From the NCBI RefSeq assembly GCF_002920615.1, contig NZ_PQSU01000015.1, forward strand, positions 1 through 64,000: a stretch of 64,000 nucleotides of DNA, in the 5' to 3' direction. The position numbers were made by a program, and so were the translations under genes. Numbering within the stretch: the first letter of the stretch is position 1; each line of letters opens with the position of its first letter. Below are positions 28,046 to 36,888 of the stretch, piece after piece. Origin of the DNA: Streptomyces sp. Ru62 (GTDB lineage: Bacteria; Actinomycetota; Actinomycetes; Streptomycetales; Streptomycetaceae). Below the pieces are notes generated by a model. It did no database searches and had not been told where the DNA came from. It worked only from the letters and a program-made list of their open reading frames with translations.

Positions 28046-29362
28046 TCAGGCCGCCGGCATCTGCTGCTGGGCCTTCTCCAGCTTCGCCTTGACCGAGTCG
28101 GTGGTCACGGCGCGTCCGGCGGCGGCGTCGGCGAACAGCTCCTTGACGGCCGTACCGACCACCGTCTCGAACTGCGACTCGGACGGCACCTGCGGCAGCA
28201 CGGCCGCGCTCTTGGCAAGGGTGTCCTTCAGCACCGCGGTGGCCGGCGTGTTGAACGCCGGGTCGTCCTGGGCGGTCCTGACCGGCGGGATGGAGCTGTA
28301 GGCCGTGTTGAGGACCTTCTGCTCGGCGTCGGAGGTCATGAACTTCACGAACTTCGTGGCGCCGTCGAGGTTGTGGGTGTTCTTGAAGACGGCGATGTTG
28401 ATGCCCATGAACGCCGAGTTGACCTGGGTGCCGGGGCCGGGCGTCCCGGAGATGACCGGCACCGGCGCGACGCCGTAGGCGTCCTCGCTCATTCCCTGGG
28501 ACTTGAGGTTGGCGGCGGCGGACTGCCACAGCAGCATCGCCTGCTTGCCCTTGGCGAAGTCGCTGACGGACTGGTTCTGCGCGTACTCGGCGTCGCCGGC
28601 CGGAATGACCTTGTCCTCGGCCATCAGGTCGACGTAGCTCTTCACCGCCTCGACCACCTTGGGGTTGGTGAAGTCGGGCTTGCCGTCGGCGGTGAAGAAG
28701 TCGGCCCCGTGCTGCTTGGCGAACACGAAGACGTGGTGGATGTTCTCCGAGACGTTCGAACCCTCGGCGCCGAGCACGGACTTGCCCTTGGCCCTGATCT
28801 TCTTGCCGTCCGCGACCAGCTCGTCCCAGGTGGCCGGAGGCTTGCTGATCCCGGCGTCGGCGAAGATCTTCTTGTTGTAGTAGAGGGCGTACGCCATCGA
28901 GTACAGGGGTATGGCGGCCGGGTCCTTGCCCTGGACGCCGGTCGAGCCGAGCGCGGTCTCGGAGAACCGCTCCTTGCCGCCTATCCTGGCGAAGTTCTTC
29001 TCGTCCCACGACAGAAGTCCGCCGGTCGCCTGCAGGGAGGCGCTCCAGCTGTTGCCGATGTTCAGCACGTCCGGGCCCTGGCCGGAGGTGGTCGCGGTCA
29101 GGATCCGGTTGAGCAGATCCGACCAGGGCACGACCTCCAGCTTCACCTTGATGCCGGTCTGCTTCTCGAACTTGTCGAGCTCGGGCTGGAGCACCTTCTT
29201 GTCCACGGCGACACTGGCGCCCTGGTTGGAGGCCCAGTACGTCAGCGTCTTGGGTGAGTCGTTCGACCCGCCGTCGGTGGACGATCCGCCTCCGCAGGCC
29301 GTGGCCGCGAGGGCGAGAGACAGGGTGACGGCGCCTACGGCCGCGGCTCGGATCCTGCGCAT
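28046..29362 (-). CDS. lipoprotein sugar-binding protein of ABC importer (family 1)
   Basis: Extracellular solute-binding protein of 438 aa. It has a lipoprotein signal with lipobox LAATAC, the acylated cysteine being C23, followed by a Gly/Ser linker. The mature part has the fold and motifs of the MalE/CebE cluster (TGIKVKLEVVPWSDLLNRIL, GQGPDVLNIGNSW, PATWDELVADGKKI). It captures an oligosaccharide and delivers it to the two permeases. First gene of the five-gene operon. Upstream, an A+T-rich operator-like element lies at 29389-29418. Confidence 0.92.
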   Translation of the reverse strand: MRRIRAAAVGAVTLSLALAATACGGGSSTDGGSNDSPKTLTYWASNQGASVAVDKKVLQPELDKFEKQTGIKVKLEVVPWSDLLNRILTATTSGQGPDVLNIGNSWSASLQATGGLLSWDEKNFARIGGKERFSETALGSTGVQGKDPAAIPLYSMAYALYYNKKIFADAGISKPPATWDELVADGKKIRAKGKSVLGAEGSNVSENIHHVFVFAKQHGADFFTADGKPDFTNPKVVEAVKSYVDLMAEDKVIPAGDAEYAQNQSVSDFAKGKQAMLLWQSAAANLKSQGMSEDAYGVAPVPVISGTPGPGTQVNSAFMGINIAVFKNTHNLDGATKFVKFMTSDAEQKVLNTAYSSIPPVRTAQDDPAFNTPATAVLKDTLAKSAAVLPQVPSESQFETVVGTAVKELFADAAAGRAVTTDSVKAKLEKAQQQMPAA

Positions 29363-29388
29363 GGCTCCCGGGTCCCTTCAGGGATTGC

Positions 29389-29418
29389 ACTCATGACTTA
29401 ATTTAGGACGTGAGTTAA
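29389..29418. promoter_or_regulatory. A+T-rich operator/promoter element upstream of the sugar importer operon
   Basis: On the minus strand two near-identical decamers, TTAACTCACG and TTAAGTCATG, lie 17 bp apart, and the whole element is also a rough palindrome centred near TTAATTTAGG. It sits about 30-60 bp before the binding-protein start. It is unlike the GC-rich surroundings and is a good candidate site for a LacI- or ROK-type sugar repressor. No such regulator gene is adjacent. Confidence 0.6.
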
Positions 29419-29673
29419 CCGGCCGGAGAGGCGATCGTCAAGGGATTCGACAGAACAGTTGGGCCGTGCTGAAAGGCGCATGGAAGGCCGCACGGAAGGG
29501 CGCGCGGAAGGCGGTGTGCGGAGTCCTTCACCGCGCCGGCCGCGCCGGGAGCGCCGTACACGCCCAGGGCGGAGCTCACGTGCGGACTGTTGCCACGGAC
29601 AGGAGTGAACGGGCAACCTGGCGCAGGCTCCTGACATACGCTCAGATCCGACCCGTCATGCGAAGGGATCGTT

Positions 29674-30885
29674 GTGCGTCGACTGACGAAGATGTGGAGG
29701 ACGGTTCTGGCAGCCGTCCTGCTCCCCGCGACCGTCCTGATTGTCTCCAGCCCGGCCCACGCCGCCGTCACGGTCACCACCTCGGCCGTCTTCAACGACC
29801 CGTCAGGCACCACCGCCGACCAGAACCGGATCCGCGACCACATCGTCAGCCTGATCAACGCCACCCCGGCCGGGGAGTCGATCACGGCCGCGGCCTACAC
29901 GTTCACCGACGACACGGCCGCCCAGGCGCTCGTCAACGCGAAGGCGCGAGGCGTCAAGGTCCGCCTCATCGTGGACCACACCACCGTCACCATGAGCGGA
30001 GGCGAGTACACCACCCTCGCCGACGGCCTGGGCACCGACCGCACCCAGCCGTCGTGGGTGATGGCCTGCCCCAGCGCGCGCGGCTGCATCGGAGACCGGG
30101 AGCTCACCTCCGGCGATCCCGCGATCAACCACAACAAGTTCTGGCTGTTCTCCAACGTGGGCGGCGCGAGCAACGTGGTGGTGCAGACCTCGCACAACAT
30201 GACCACCTCACAGCGCACCACCTACTTCAACAACGCCGTGACGATCCCGGACTCCGGCCTGTACGGCATCTACCAGTCGTACTTCTCGGACCTGCTGTCC
30301 TACGGCTCCTCCTCGTCGGGCTCCTCCGACTACTACAAGACGCCGATCAGCAGCACCGGCCCGTACAAGGCGTACTTCTTCCCCCGCCACGAGGCGTCCG
30401 GCACGTCGTGGAACAACGACGCGAGCACCGACACCGTCAAACTGGTCCTGGACAACGTCAGTTGTTCCGGAGGCACCCAAATCCGCGTGGGCATGAACCT
30501 CTTCAGCCGCGACGAGGTCGCCCAGAAACTGGTCAGTCTGGTGAACTCGGGGTGCTCGGTCTACCTGGCGGCCGACGGCGCACCGGGTTCCATGAGCCAG
30601 GCCGTGACGGACACCCTCTACGGCAAGCTGACCAAGCGGGTGGAGTGCTACGAGAACAGCCCCGACGGCACCTACAAGATCGGGGTGCACTCCAAGTACC
30701 TGCTGATCCAGGGAACGTACGACGGGGTCGCCAACCGCAAGCTGGTGTGGACCGGCAGCCACAACTACACCTACTCGGCGCTGCGGGCCAACGACGAAAC
30801 ACTGCTGAAGATCGACAACCCGGCGATCTACGACCAGTTCAAGGCCAACCACGACACGCTGATGAGCTACTGCGCCGGGAGCTGA
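29674..30885 (+). CDS. secreted phospholipase D-like protein
   Basis: Secreted 403-aa protein with a signal peptide ending near HAAVT (residue 30). Two PLD-type HxK motifs are present: H153-x-K155 in INHNKFWLF and H339-x-K341 in GVHSKYLLI, the latter followed by WTGSHNYTYSAL. The Asp of the full HKD motif is not obvious, so it is closer to the PLD-like nuclease/transphosphatidylase branch than to classical Streptomyces PLD. GTG start at 29674 with GAAGGG upstream. No operon partner is seen. Confidence 0.85.
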   Translation: MRRLTKMWRTVLAAVLLPATVLIVSSPAHAAVTVTTSAVFNDPSGTTADQNRIRDHIVSLINATPAGESITAAAYTFTDDTAAQALVNAKARGVKVRLIVDHTTVTMSGGEYTTLADGLGTDRTQPSWVMACPSARGCIGDRELTSGDPAINHNKFWLFSNVGGASNVVVQTSHNMTTSQRTTYFNNAVTIPDSGLYGIYQSYFSDLLSYGSSSSGSSDYYKTPISSTGPYKAYFFPRHEASGTSWNNDASTDTVKLVLDNVSCSGGTQIRVGMNLFSRDEVAQKLVSLVNSGCSVYLAADGAPGSMSQAVTDTLYGKLTKRVECYENSPDGTYKIGVHSKYLLIQGTYDGVANRKLVWTGSHNYTYSALRANDETLLKIDNPAIYDQFKANHDTLMSYCAGS

Positions 30886-30990
30886 ACCCGTCCGCCGGCC
30901 GGCGGTGCCGGACACCGCGCGGCAGGTACACAGAAAGCGAGGACCACGACCCTCAGGTCGAGGCCCTCGCCACCGTGTCGTCACAGCGAG

Positions 30991-31075
30991 TGTCCGAGGG
31001 GGGACTTGAACCCCCACGCCCGATAAAGGGCACTAGCACCTCAAGCTAGCGCGTCTGCCATTCCGCCACCCGGAC
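30991..31075 (-). tRNA. tRNA-Leu (anticodon GAG)
   Basis: An 85-nt type II tRNA on the minus strand. The acceptor stem GTCCGGG pairs with CTCGGAC, and the anticodon stem CTAGC/GCTAG encloses the loop TTGAGGT, giving anticodon GAG (reads CUC/CUU). The long variable arm around TGCCC/GGGCG is typical of tRNA-Leu. The T-loop GGGTTCAAGTCCC-like sequence is intact. CCA is not encoded. Confidence 0.95.
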
Positions 31076-31238
31076 CAGGTGTCTGCCGCCTTGCGGGGTG
31101 TGTTCCGCGCGGCGACAGGGACAACAATACCAAGGTTTCGGGGTGCGTTTCACCTGCGTATCCGTCCGCCGGGCGAGGCAGGACGCGGGATTGCCAACGG
31201 TATACAGTCCGCGAGGTCCCGTGTGCCGAGGGTGAGAG

Positions 31239-32813
31239 TCAGGGCATGAGCTGGTACTCCGGGAAGTTCCCGGGCAACCGCTCCCCCGCCGGGCCCCGCG
31301 TCACCGCCCGGACCAGGAGCTCACCGCCGACGAACGCGCCGCGCCAGGACGCGCCGAAGCCGCCGAACAGCTCGTCCCGGTCGCCGCGGGAGCGCGGGAC
31401 GCCGTGCCCGGTCTTGAAGGCGCGGATCTGCGGGGCGAGCCGGTCGTAGACGGCCCGGTCGTCGGTGGCGAGCGTGGCCACCAGCGCGCCGTTGGACGCG
31501 TTCATCGCGGCCAGCAGCTCGGCCTCGGTGTCGACGAGGACGATCGTGTCGACCGGTCCGAAGGGCTCGGCGTGGTGCAGCGGCGAGGACGGCGGCGGAC
31601 CGAGCAGGGTGACCGGGTGGACGTAGGCGGAGGTGTCCTGGCCCGGCAGGAAGCGCGCCTCGTCCGGCCGGCCCCGGTACAGCGGTACGGCACCCCGGTC
31701 GACGGCCTCGGCCACCTGGTCGGTCAGCTCCTTGGCCTTGGCCGCGTTGATCAGTGGTCCGAAGTCCAGCTCGGGGAGCGGATCGGCCGGGTCCGCCACG
31801 GCGAGCGGGTGGCCCACGCGGACGGCCCGGACCGCCGGCAGGTAGGCGGCGAGGAACGCGTCGAAGAGGGAGCGCTGGACGACGAAGCGCGGGTAGGCGG
31901 TGCAGCGCTGTTTGCCGTAGTCGAAGAGCCGGGGGACGACGGCGGTGAGCGCCGCCCAGTCGGAGAAGCCCCAGATACCCCAGGTGTTCAGGCCCTCCTG
32001 TTCCAGGATGTGCCGTTTGCCCCGGTCGGCGACGTCGGTGGCGACGGCCGCCCCGGTGTCGCGGCCCCCGACGAAGGAGACGCAGCCGATCTCCGGCGCC
32101 CGCACCAGCGCCTGGTTCAGCTCGCGCCCGCTGCCGCCGACCAGGGTCAGCGGCACCCCCTCGCGGGCGGCCAGCGCCGCGGCGAGGGTGAGGCACGCCA
32201 CACCGCCGTCGGTCGGGGTCTTGGCGATGACCGCGTTGCCGGCCAGCGCCTGCACGAGAGCGGCGTGCACGAGCACGCTCATCGGGTAGTTCCAGCTGGC
32301 GATGTTCGACACGGGCCCGTCCAGCGGGGTCCGGCCCGTGAGCATCGGTTCGATCCCGTCGACGTACCAGCGCACGCCGTCGATCGCCCGGTCCACGTCC
32401 GCGAGCGCCAGCCGCCAGGGCTTGCCGATCTCCCAGACGAGCAGCAGCGCGAGCAGTTCGCGGTGCTCGGCGAGCGCGTCCAGGGTGGCGGCGACGCGGG
32501 CCCGCCGTTCGGGCAGCGGGATGTGCCGCCAGGCGCGGTGCTGGTCAAGGGCGGCGCGTACGGCCTGGTGGGCGGTGTCGCCGTCCAGGCGGGGCGCGCC
32601 GGCGATGGGGGTGCCGTCGACCGGGGTGGTCGCGGGCAGTGTCCGGCCGTCGGGGCGCCAGACACCGGCCCACAGATTGCCGGCGCCCTGCTCCCGGAAG
32701 GCCTCGGGGGCGACCGTGAGACAGCGCTGCCAGGCGTCGGCGTAGGAGGTGCCGGGTTTGAGGAGTGCGACGGGAGGAGGGGGCGGGGGCTGCGGGGTGA
32801 GGGTGGGTGCCAT
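31239..32813 (-). CDS. aldehyde dehydrogenase family protein
   Basis: Protein of 524 aa of the ALDH superfamily. Catalytic C304 (GKQRCTAYPRF), general-base E271 (HILEQEGLN), N174 (SWNYP) and K198 (IAKTP) are visible. The usual E-L-G-G after the base is E-Q-E-G here, which is atypical. Presence of the glutamate argues for a non-acylating, NAD(P)-linked dehydrogenase producing a free acid. It is downstream of the two succinyl-CoA-ligase-like genes on the same strand, with a 96-bp gap, in a region devoted to oxalate. Glyoxylate or glycolaldehyde are conceivable substrates but not shown. Confidence 0.82.
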   Translation of the reverse strand: MAPTLTPQPPPPPPVALLKPGTSYADAWQRCLTVAPEAFREQGAGNLWAGVWRPDGRTLPATTPVDGTPIAGAPRLDGDTAHQAVRAALDQHRAWRHIPLPERRARVAATLDALAEHRELLALLLVWEIGKPWRLALADVDRAIDGVRWYVDGIEPMLTGRTPLDGPVSNIASWNYPMSVLVHAALVQALAGNAVIAKTPTDGGVACLTLAAALAAREGVPLTLVGGSGRELNQALVRAPEIGCVSFVGGRDTGAAVATDVADRGKRHILEQEGLNTWGIWGFSDWAALTAVVPRLFDYGKQRCTAYPRFVVQRSLFDAFLAAYLPAVRAVRVGHPLAVADPADPLPELDFGPLINAAKAKELTDQVAEAVDRGAVPLYRGRPDEARFLPGQDTSAYVHPVTLLGPPPSSPLHHAEPFGPVDTIVLVDTEAELLAAMNASNGALVATLATDDRAVYDRLAPQIRAFKTGHGVPRSRGDRDELFGGFGASWRGAFVGGELLVRAVTRGPAGERLPGNFPEYQLMP

Positions 32814-32909
32814 GCGTGGTCTCCGCTCTCGCTCGGCGGTGATGGAGGGTGGGGGAGGTACCTGCCGCTTCTCTCGGGAGGCGGCGGTGCGGGAAGCACG
32901 CGCCTCGGC

Positions 32910-33791
32910 TCAGCCCTGCCGCAACACCTCCAGCACCACCCGGGCCGTCTCCGTGGGGGTGCGGCCCACCCGTACCCCGGCCGCCTCCAGGGCCTCCTGC
33001 TTGGCGCGGGCGGTGCCGGTGGAGCCGGAGACGATGGCGCCGGCGTGGCCCATGGTGCGGCCCTCGGGCGCGGTGAACCCGGCGATGTAGCCGACGACGG
33101 GCTTGGTGACGTGGTCGCGGATGTAGGCGGCGGCCCGTTCCTCCGCGTCGCCGCCGATCTCCCCGATCAGGACGATCAGTTCGGTGTCGGGGTCGTCCTG
33201 GAACGCGGCCAGGCAGTCGATGTGACTGGTGCCGACGACGGGGTCACCGCCGATGCCGACGCAGGTGGAGAAGCCGGTGTCGCGCAGCTCGTACATGAGC
33301 TGGTAGGTCAGGGTGCCCGATTTGGAGACCAGGCCGATACGGCCGGGCTTGGTGATGTCGGCGGGGATGATGCCCGCGTTCGACTGACCCGGGGAGATCA
33401 GGCCGGGGCAGTTGGGTCCGATGATCCGCGTGCCCCGCTGCCGCGCGTACGCGGTGAAGGCGACGGTGTCGTGGACCGGGATGCCCTCGGTGATGACGAC
33501 GGCCAGCGGGATCCGGGCGTCGGCGGCCTCGGTCACGGCCGCCTTGGCGAAGGCGGGCGGCACGAAGACGACGCTGACGTCGGCGCCGGTCGCGCGCATG
33601 CCGTCGGCGACCGAGCCGAAGACGGGCAGCGGGTGCCCGTCGACGTCGACGGTACGGCCGGCCTTGCGCGGGTTGACCCCGCCGACGACGTTCGTGCCGG
33701 CCGCCAGCATGCGCCGGGTGTGCTTCATGCCCTCGGCGCCGGTCATGCCCTGGACGAGGATCTTGCTCTCCGTGGTGAGGTGGATGGCCAT
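32910..33791 (-). CDS. succinyl-CoA ligase alpha-subunit-like protein (SucD family)
   Basis: Protein of 293 aa. The CoA-binding Rossmann domain is N-terminal (ILVQGMTGAEG), and the phosphohistidine loop is H249 in MGHAGAIVSG, as in SucD. It pairs with the beta-subunit-like gene upstream, 11 bp away. Such NDP-forming ligases activate a dicarboxylate with CoA. Position opposite the oxalate genes suggests a specialised paralogue (for oxalate, malate or another acid) rather than the TCA enzyme. ATG at 33791 with GGAG upstream. Confidence 0.87.
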   Translation of the reverse strand: MAIHLTTESKILVQGMTGAEGMKHTRRMLAAGTNVVGGVNPRKAGRTVDVDGHPLPVFGSVADGMRATGADVSVVFVPPAFAKAAVTEAADARIPLAVVITEGIPVHDTVAFTAYARQRGTRIIGPNCPGLISPGQSNAGIIPADITKPGRIGLVSKSGTLTYQLMYELRDTGFSTCVGIGGDPVVGTSHIDCLAAFQDDPDTELIVLIGEIGGDAEERAAAYIRDHVTKPVVGYIAGFTAPEGRTMGHAGAIVSGSTGTARAKQEALEAAGVRVGRTPTETARVVLEVLRQG

Positions 33792-33802
33792 GTCCGGGCT
33801 CC

Positions 33803-34933
33803 TCAGGCGGTGTGGGCGAGTTCGGCGGCCCGGCGGGCGGCGCCGTCCATGGTGGCGACCTGTTCGACCAGCGGATGGGCGCGTGCGTCGAGGATCGCCC
33901 GGCCGCGCGCGGCGTTGTTGCCGTCGAGGCGCACGACGAGCGGCTTGGTGGGCCGGAGGCGGTCGACGGCCGCCAGGATGCCGTCGGCGACGGTGTCGCA
34001 GGCGGTGATCCCGCCGAAGACGTTGACGAGGACGCTCCGCACGGCGGGGTCGGCGAGCACCACGGAGAGCGCGTCGGCCATGACCTCCGCCGAGGCCCCG
34101 CCGCCGATGTCGAGGAAGTCGGCGGGGCGGGCGCCGCAGCCGGCGACCACGTCCAGGGTCGACATGACCAGGCCGGCGCCGTTGCCGATGATCCCGACCT
34201 CGCCGTCGAGCTTGACGTAGTTGATCCCGCGGGTGGCCGCCTCGGTCTCCAGCGGGTCCCGGTCCTCCGCGTCCTCGGCGCCCCAACGGGTCTGCCGGAA
34301 GCGGGCGTTGTCGTCCAGGGTGACCTTGCCGTCGAGGGCGAGGATGTGCCCCTGGGCGGCGCGCACCAGCGGGTTGACCTCGACGAGCAGGGCGTCCTCG
34401 GCGACCAGCACCTGCCACAGCCGGACGAGGACGTCGGCGGTCCGCGGCGGCAGCCCGGCGGCGCTCGCGATCTCGCCGGCCTTGGCGGAGGTGACGCCCT
34501 CGGCCCGGTCGACCGGGATGCGGGCCACGGCCTGCGGGTGGTTCGCCGCCACCTCCTCGATGTCCACCCCGCCCCGCGCGGACGCGATGGCGAGGAAGCC
34601 GCCGGCCGCGCGGTCCAGGACGTAGGAGACGTAGAACTCCTCGGCGATGTCGACCGGTTCGGCCAGCATCAGGGTGCGGACCCGATGGCCGTTGATGTCC
34701 CTGCCGAGGATCTGCCGGGCCGTCAGTTCGGCGGCGCCCGGGTCGGCGACGAGCCGGACTCCGCCCGCCTTGCCGCGCCCGCCCGTCTTCACCTGTGCCT
34801 TGACCACGGCCCGGCCGCCGAGCCGCCGGGCGATCTCCCGCGCCTCCTTGGGTGACTGGGTGATCTCGGCCCGCGGCACCGGGATGCCGTGGTCCTGGAA
34901 GAGCTGTCGTGCCTGGTGTTCGTACAGGTCCAT
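33803..34933 (-). CDS. succinyl-CoA ligase beta-subunit-like protein (SucC family)
   Basis: Protein of 376 aa with an N-terminal ATP-grasp domain (MDLYEHQARQLFQDHGIPVP, VVKAQVKTGGRGKAGGV) and the C-terminal ligase domain (FLDIGGGASAEVMADAL, VNVFGGITACDTVADGI). These match SucC and malate-CoA ligase beta chains. First gene of the minus-strand sucC-sucD-ALDH unit, divergent from the oxalyl-CoA-decarboxylase-like gene across a 262-bp region with strong inverted repeats. Confidence 0.88.
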   Translation of the reverse strand: MDLYEHQARQLFQDHGIPVPRAEITQSPKEAREIARRLGGRAVVKAQVKTGGRGKAGGVRLVADPGAAELTARQILGRDINGHRVRTLMLAEPVDIAEEFYVSYVLDRAAGGFLAIASARGGVDIEEVAANHPQAVARIPVDRAEGVTSAKAGEIASAAGLPPRTADVLVRLWQVLVAEDALLVEVNPLVRAAQGHILALDGKVTLDDNARFRQTRWGAEDAEDRDPLETEAATRGINYVKLDGEVGIIGNGAGLVMSTLDVVAGCGARPADFLDIGGGASAEVMADALSVVLADPAVRSVLVNVFGGITACDTVADGILAAVDRLRPTKPLVVRLDGNNAARGRAILDARAHPLVEQVATMDGAARRAAELAHTA

Positions 34934-35055
34934 GCCGGCTCCTGTCTGCGGGGATCATCGCGCGTGCTCCGGTGACTGGATTCGCCCGGACACCGATGAC
35001 CGAAAACTGTGTACGCCCCCTGGACACCACCCACTGGATGCGGGATAACAAGCTT

Positions 35056-35096
35056 CATACAGTATTCGTCGACTGTATGCAATCTACTGCATACAG
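35056..35096. promoter_or_regulatory. composite inverted-repeat operator (three TGTATG-type half-sites)
   Basis: Two overlapping inverted repeats: CATACAGT (35056-35063) with ACTGTATG (35072-35079), and CTGTATGCA (35073-35081) with TGCATACAG (35088-35096). Both arm pairs are perfect. The embedded ATTCGTCGACTG (35064-35075) resembles TTTCGTC[GT]ACAG found before the GntR gene and before the formate-dehydrogenase operon, so the FCD-type GntR protein at 43374 is the likely ligand-responsive regulator. Confidence 0.75.
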
Positions 35097-35100
35097 CCTG

Positions 35101-35141
35101 CCGCTGTACGTATCGCTGCATCGCCGTACGTCCGCTGTACG
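35101..35141. repeat. direct repeat CCGCTGTACG, 31-bp spacing
   Basis: The decamer occurs at 35101-35110 and 35132-35141 just downstream of the composite operator and before the start codon at 35196. A related GCCGTACG lies between them. It may be a second regulatory layer or part of the leader. Confidence 0.5.
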
Positions 35142-35195
35142 CACCCCCTGCCCCGCGAGCCGCACAAACTCCTACGAAAGGGACGGGACTTCGCC

Positions 35196-36878
35196 ATGCC
35201 CGACGACACCCAGGACGTGATCTCCGGTGGCCATCTCGTTGCCAAGGCGCTGAAGGCCGAAGGCGTCGACCGCATCTACACCCTGTGCGGCGGCCACATC
35301 ATCGACATCTACGACGGCTGCGTGGACGAGGGAATAGAAGTCGTCGACGTCCGCCACGAGCAGGTCGCCGCGCACGCCGCCGACGGCTACGCCCGTATCA
35401 CCGGCAAGCCGGGCTGCGCGGTGGTCACCGCGGGGCCCGGGACGACCGACGCCGTCACCGGGGTCGCCAACGCCTTCCGCGCCGAGTCCCCGATGCTGCT
35501 GATCGGTGGTCAGGGCGCGCTCACCCAGCACAAGATGGGGTCCCTCCAGGACCTGCCGCACGTCGACATGATGACGCCGATCACCAAGTTCGCGGCGGCG
35601 GTGCCGGACACGGCCCGCGCGGCGGACATGGTGTCGATGGCCTTCCGCGAGTGCTACCACGGCGCACCCGGCCCCTCCTTCCTGGAGATCCCCCGGGACG
35701 TCCTCGACGCGAAGGTGCCGGTCGCCAAGGCCCGGGTGCCGCGGCCCGGCGCCTACCGGGCCTCGACCCGCTCGGCCGGTGACCCGGAGGCCATCGAGAA
35801 GCTCGCCGACCTGCTCGTCCACGCCGAGAAGCCGGCGATCCTGCTGGGCAGCCAGGTGTGGACGACCCGGGGCACCGAGGCCGCGATCGAGCTGGTGCGC
35901 ACCCTGAACGTCCCGGCGTACATGAACGGCGCCGGACGCGGCACGCTCCCGCCGGGCGACCCGCACCACTTCCAGCTCTCCCGCCGGTACGCCTTCTCCA
36001 ACGCCGACGTCATCGTCATCGTCGGCACGCCGTTCGACTTCCGCATGGGCTACGGCAAACGCCTCTCCCCCACTGCCACGGTCGTGCAGATCGACCTCGA
36101 CTACCGCACCGTCGGCAAGAACCGCGACATCGGGCTCGGCATCGTCGGCGACGCCGGCCTGGTGCTGAAGTCGGTGACGGAGGCCGCCTCCGGGCGGCTG
36201 AACGGCGGTGCGGCCCGGCGCAAGGAGTGGCTGGACGAACTGCGCGCGGCCGAGCAGACGGCGATCGAGAAGCGGCTGCCGCAGCTGCGGTCCGACGCCT
36301 CCCCGATCCACCCGTACCGGCTGGTCAGCGAGATCAACGACTTCCTGACCGAGGACTCGGTCTACATCGGCGACGGCGGCGACATCGTCACCTTCTCCGG
36401 ACAGGTCGTCCAGCCCAAGTCGCCCGGCCACTGGATGGACCCGGGCCCCCTCGGCACCCTCGGCGTCGGCATCCCCTTCGTGCTCGCCGCCAAGCAGGCC
36501 CGCCCCGACAAGGAGGTGGTCGCCCTCTTCGGGGACGGCGCCTTCTCCCTCACCGGCTGGGACTTCGAGACCCTGGTCCGCTACGACCTGCCGTTCGTCG
36601 GGATCGTCGGCAACAACTCCTCGATGAACCAGATCCGCTACGGGCAGGCCGCCAAGTACGGCAAGGACCGCGAACGGGTCGGCAACACCCTCGGCGACGT
36701 CCCGTACGACAAGTTCGCGCAGATCCTCGGCGGCCACGGCGAGGAGGTCCGCGACCCCGCCGACATCGGCCCCGCCCTGCGCCGGGCCCGCGAGTCCGGC
36801 AAGCCGTCGCTGATCAACGTCTGGGTCGACCCGGACGCGTACGCCCCCGGAACCATGAACCAGACCATGTACAAGTGA
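35196..36878 (+). CDS. TPP-dependent decarboxylase, probable oxalyl-CoA decarboxylase
   Basis: Thiamine-diphosphate enzyme of 560 aa in the acetolactate-synthase/oxalyl-CoA decarboxylase superfamily. Cofactor-activating E55 is in DVRHEQVAAHAADGYAR, and the TPP/Mg motif is GDGAFSLTG followed about 25 residues later by GIVGNN. Length fits oxalyl-CoA decarboxylase (about 560-570 aa), which converts oxalyl-CoA to formyl-CoA and CO2. By sequence alone it could also be a 2-hydroxyacyl-CoA lyase or an ALS paralogue. The next gene is a clear formyl-CoA:oxalate CoA-transferase, which supports the oxalate role. It is preceded by the composite operator at 35056. Confidence 0.75.
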   Translation: MPDDTQDVISGGHLVAKALKAEGVDRIYTLCGGHIIDIYDGCVDEGIEVVDVRHEQVAAHAADGYARITGKPGCAVVTAGPGTTDAVTGVANAFRAESPMLLIGGQGALTQHKMGSLQDLPHVDMMTPITKFAAAVPDTARAADMVSMAFRECYHGAPGPSFLEIPRDVLDAKVPVAKARVPRPGAYRASTRSAGDPEAIEKLADLLVHAEKPAILLGSQVWTTRGTEAAIELVRTLNVPAYMNGAGRGTLPPGDPHHFQLSRRYAFSNADVIVIVGTPFDFRMGYGKRLSPTATVVQIDLDYRTVGKNRDIGLGIVGDAGLVLKSVTEAASGRLNGGAARRKEWLDELRAAEQTAIEKRLPQLRSDASPIHPYRLVSEINDFLTEDSVYIGDGGDIVTFSGQVVQPKSPGHWMDPGPLGTLGVGIPFVLAAKQARPDKEVVALFGDGAFSLTGWDFETLVRYDLPFVGIVGNNSSMNQIRYGQAAKYGKDRERVGNTLGDVPYDKFAQILGGHGEEVRDPADIGPALRRARESGKPSLINVWVDPDAYAPGTMNQTMYK

Positions 36879-36888
36879 GGTGGCCCGC

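Noticed and set aside
30991..31075. tRNA-Leu as the attachment site of an integrated island
   Set aside because: The oxalate region starts nearby, but no integrase and no repeated 3' tRNA fragment was found in the window. A 10-bp match near 21815 is too short to count.
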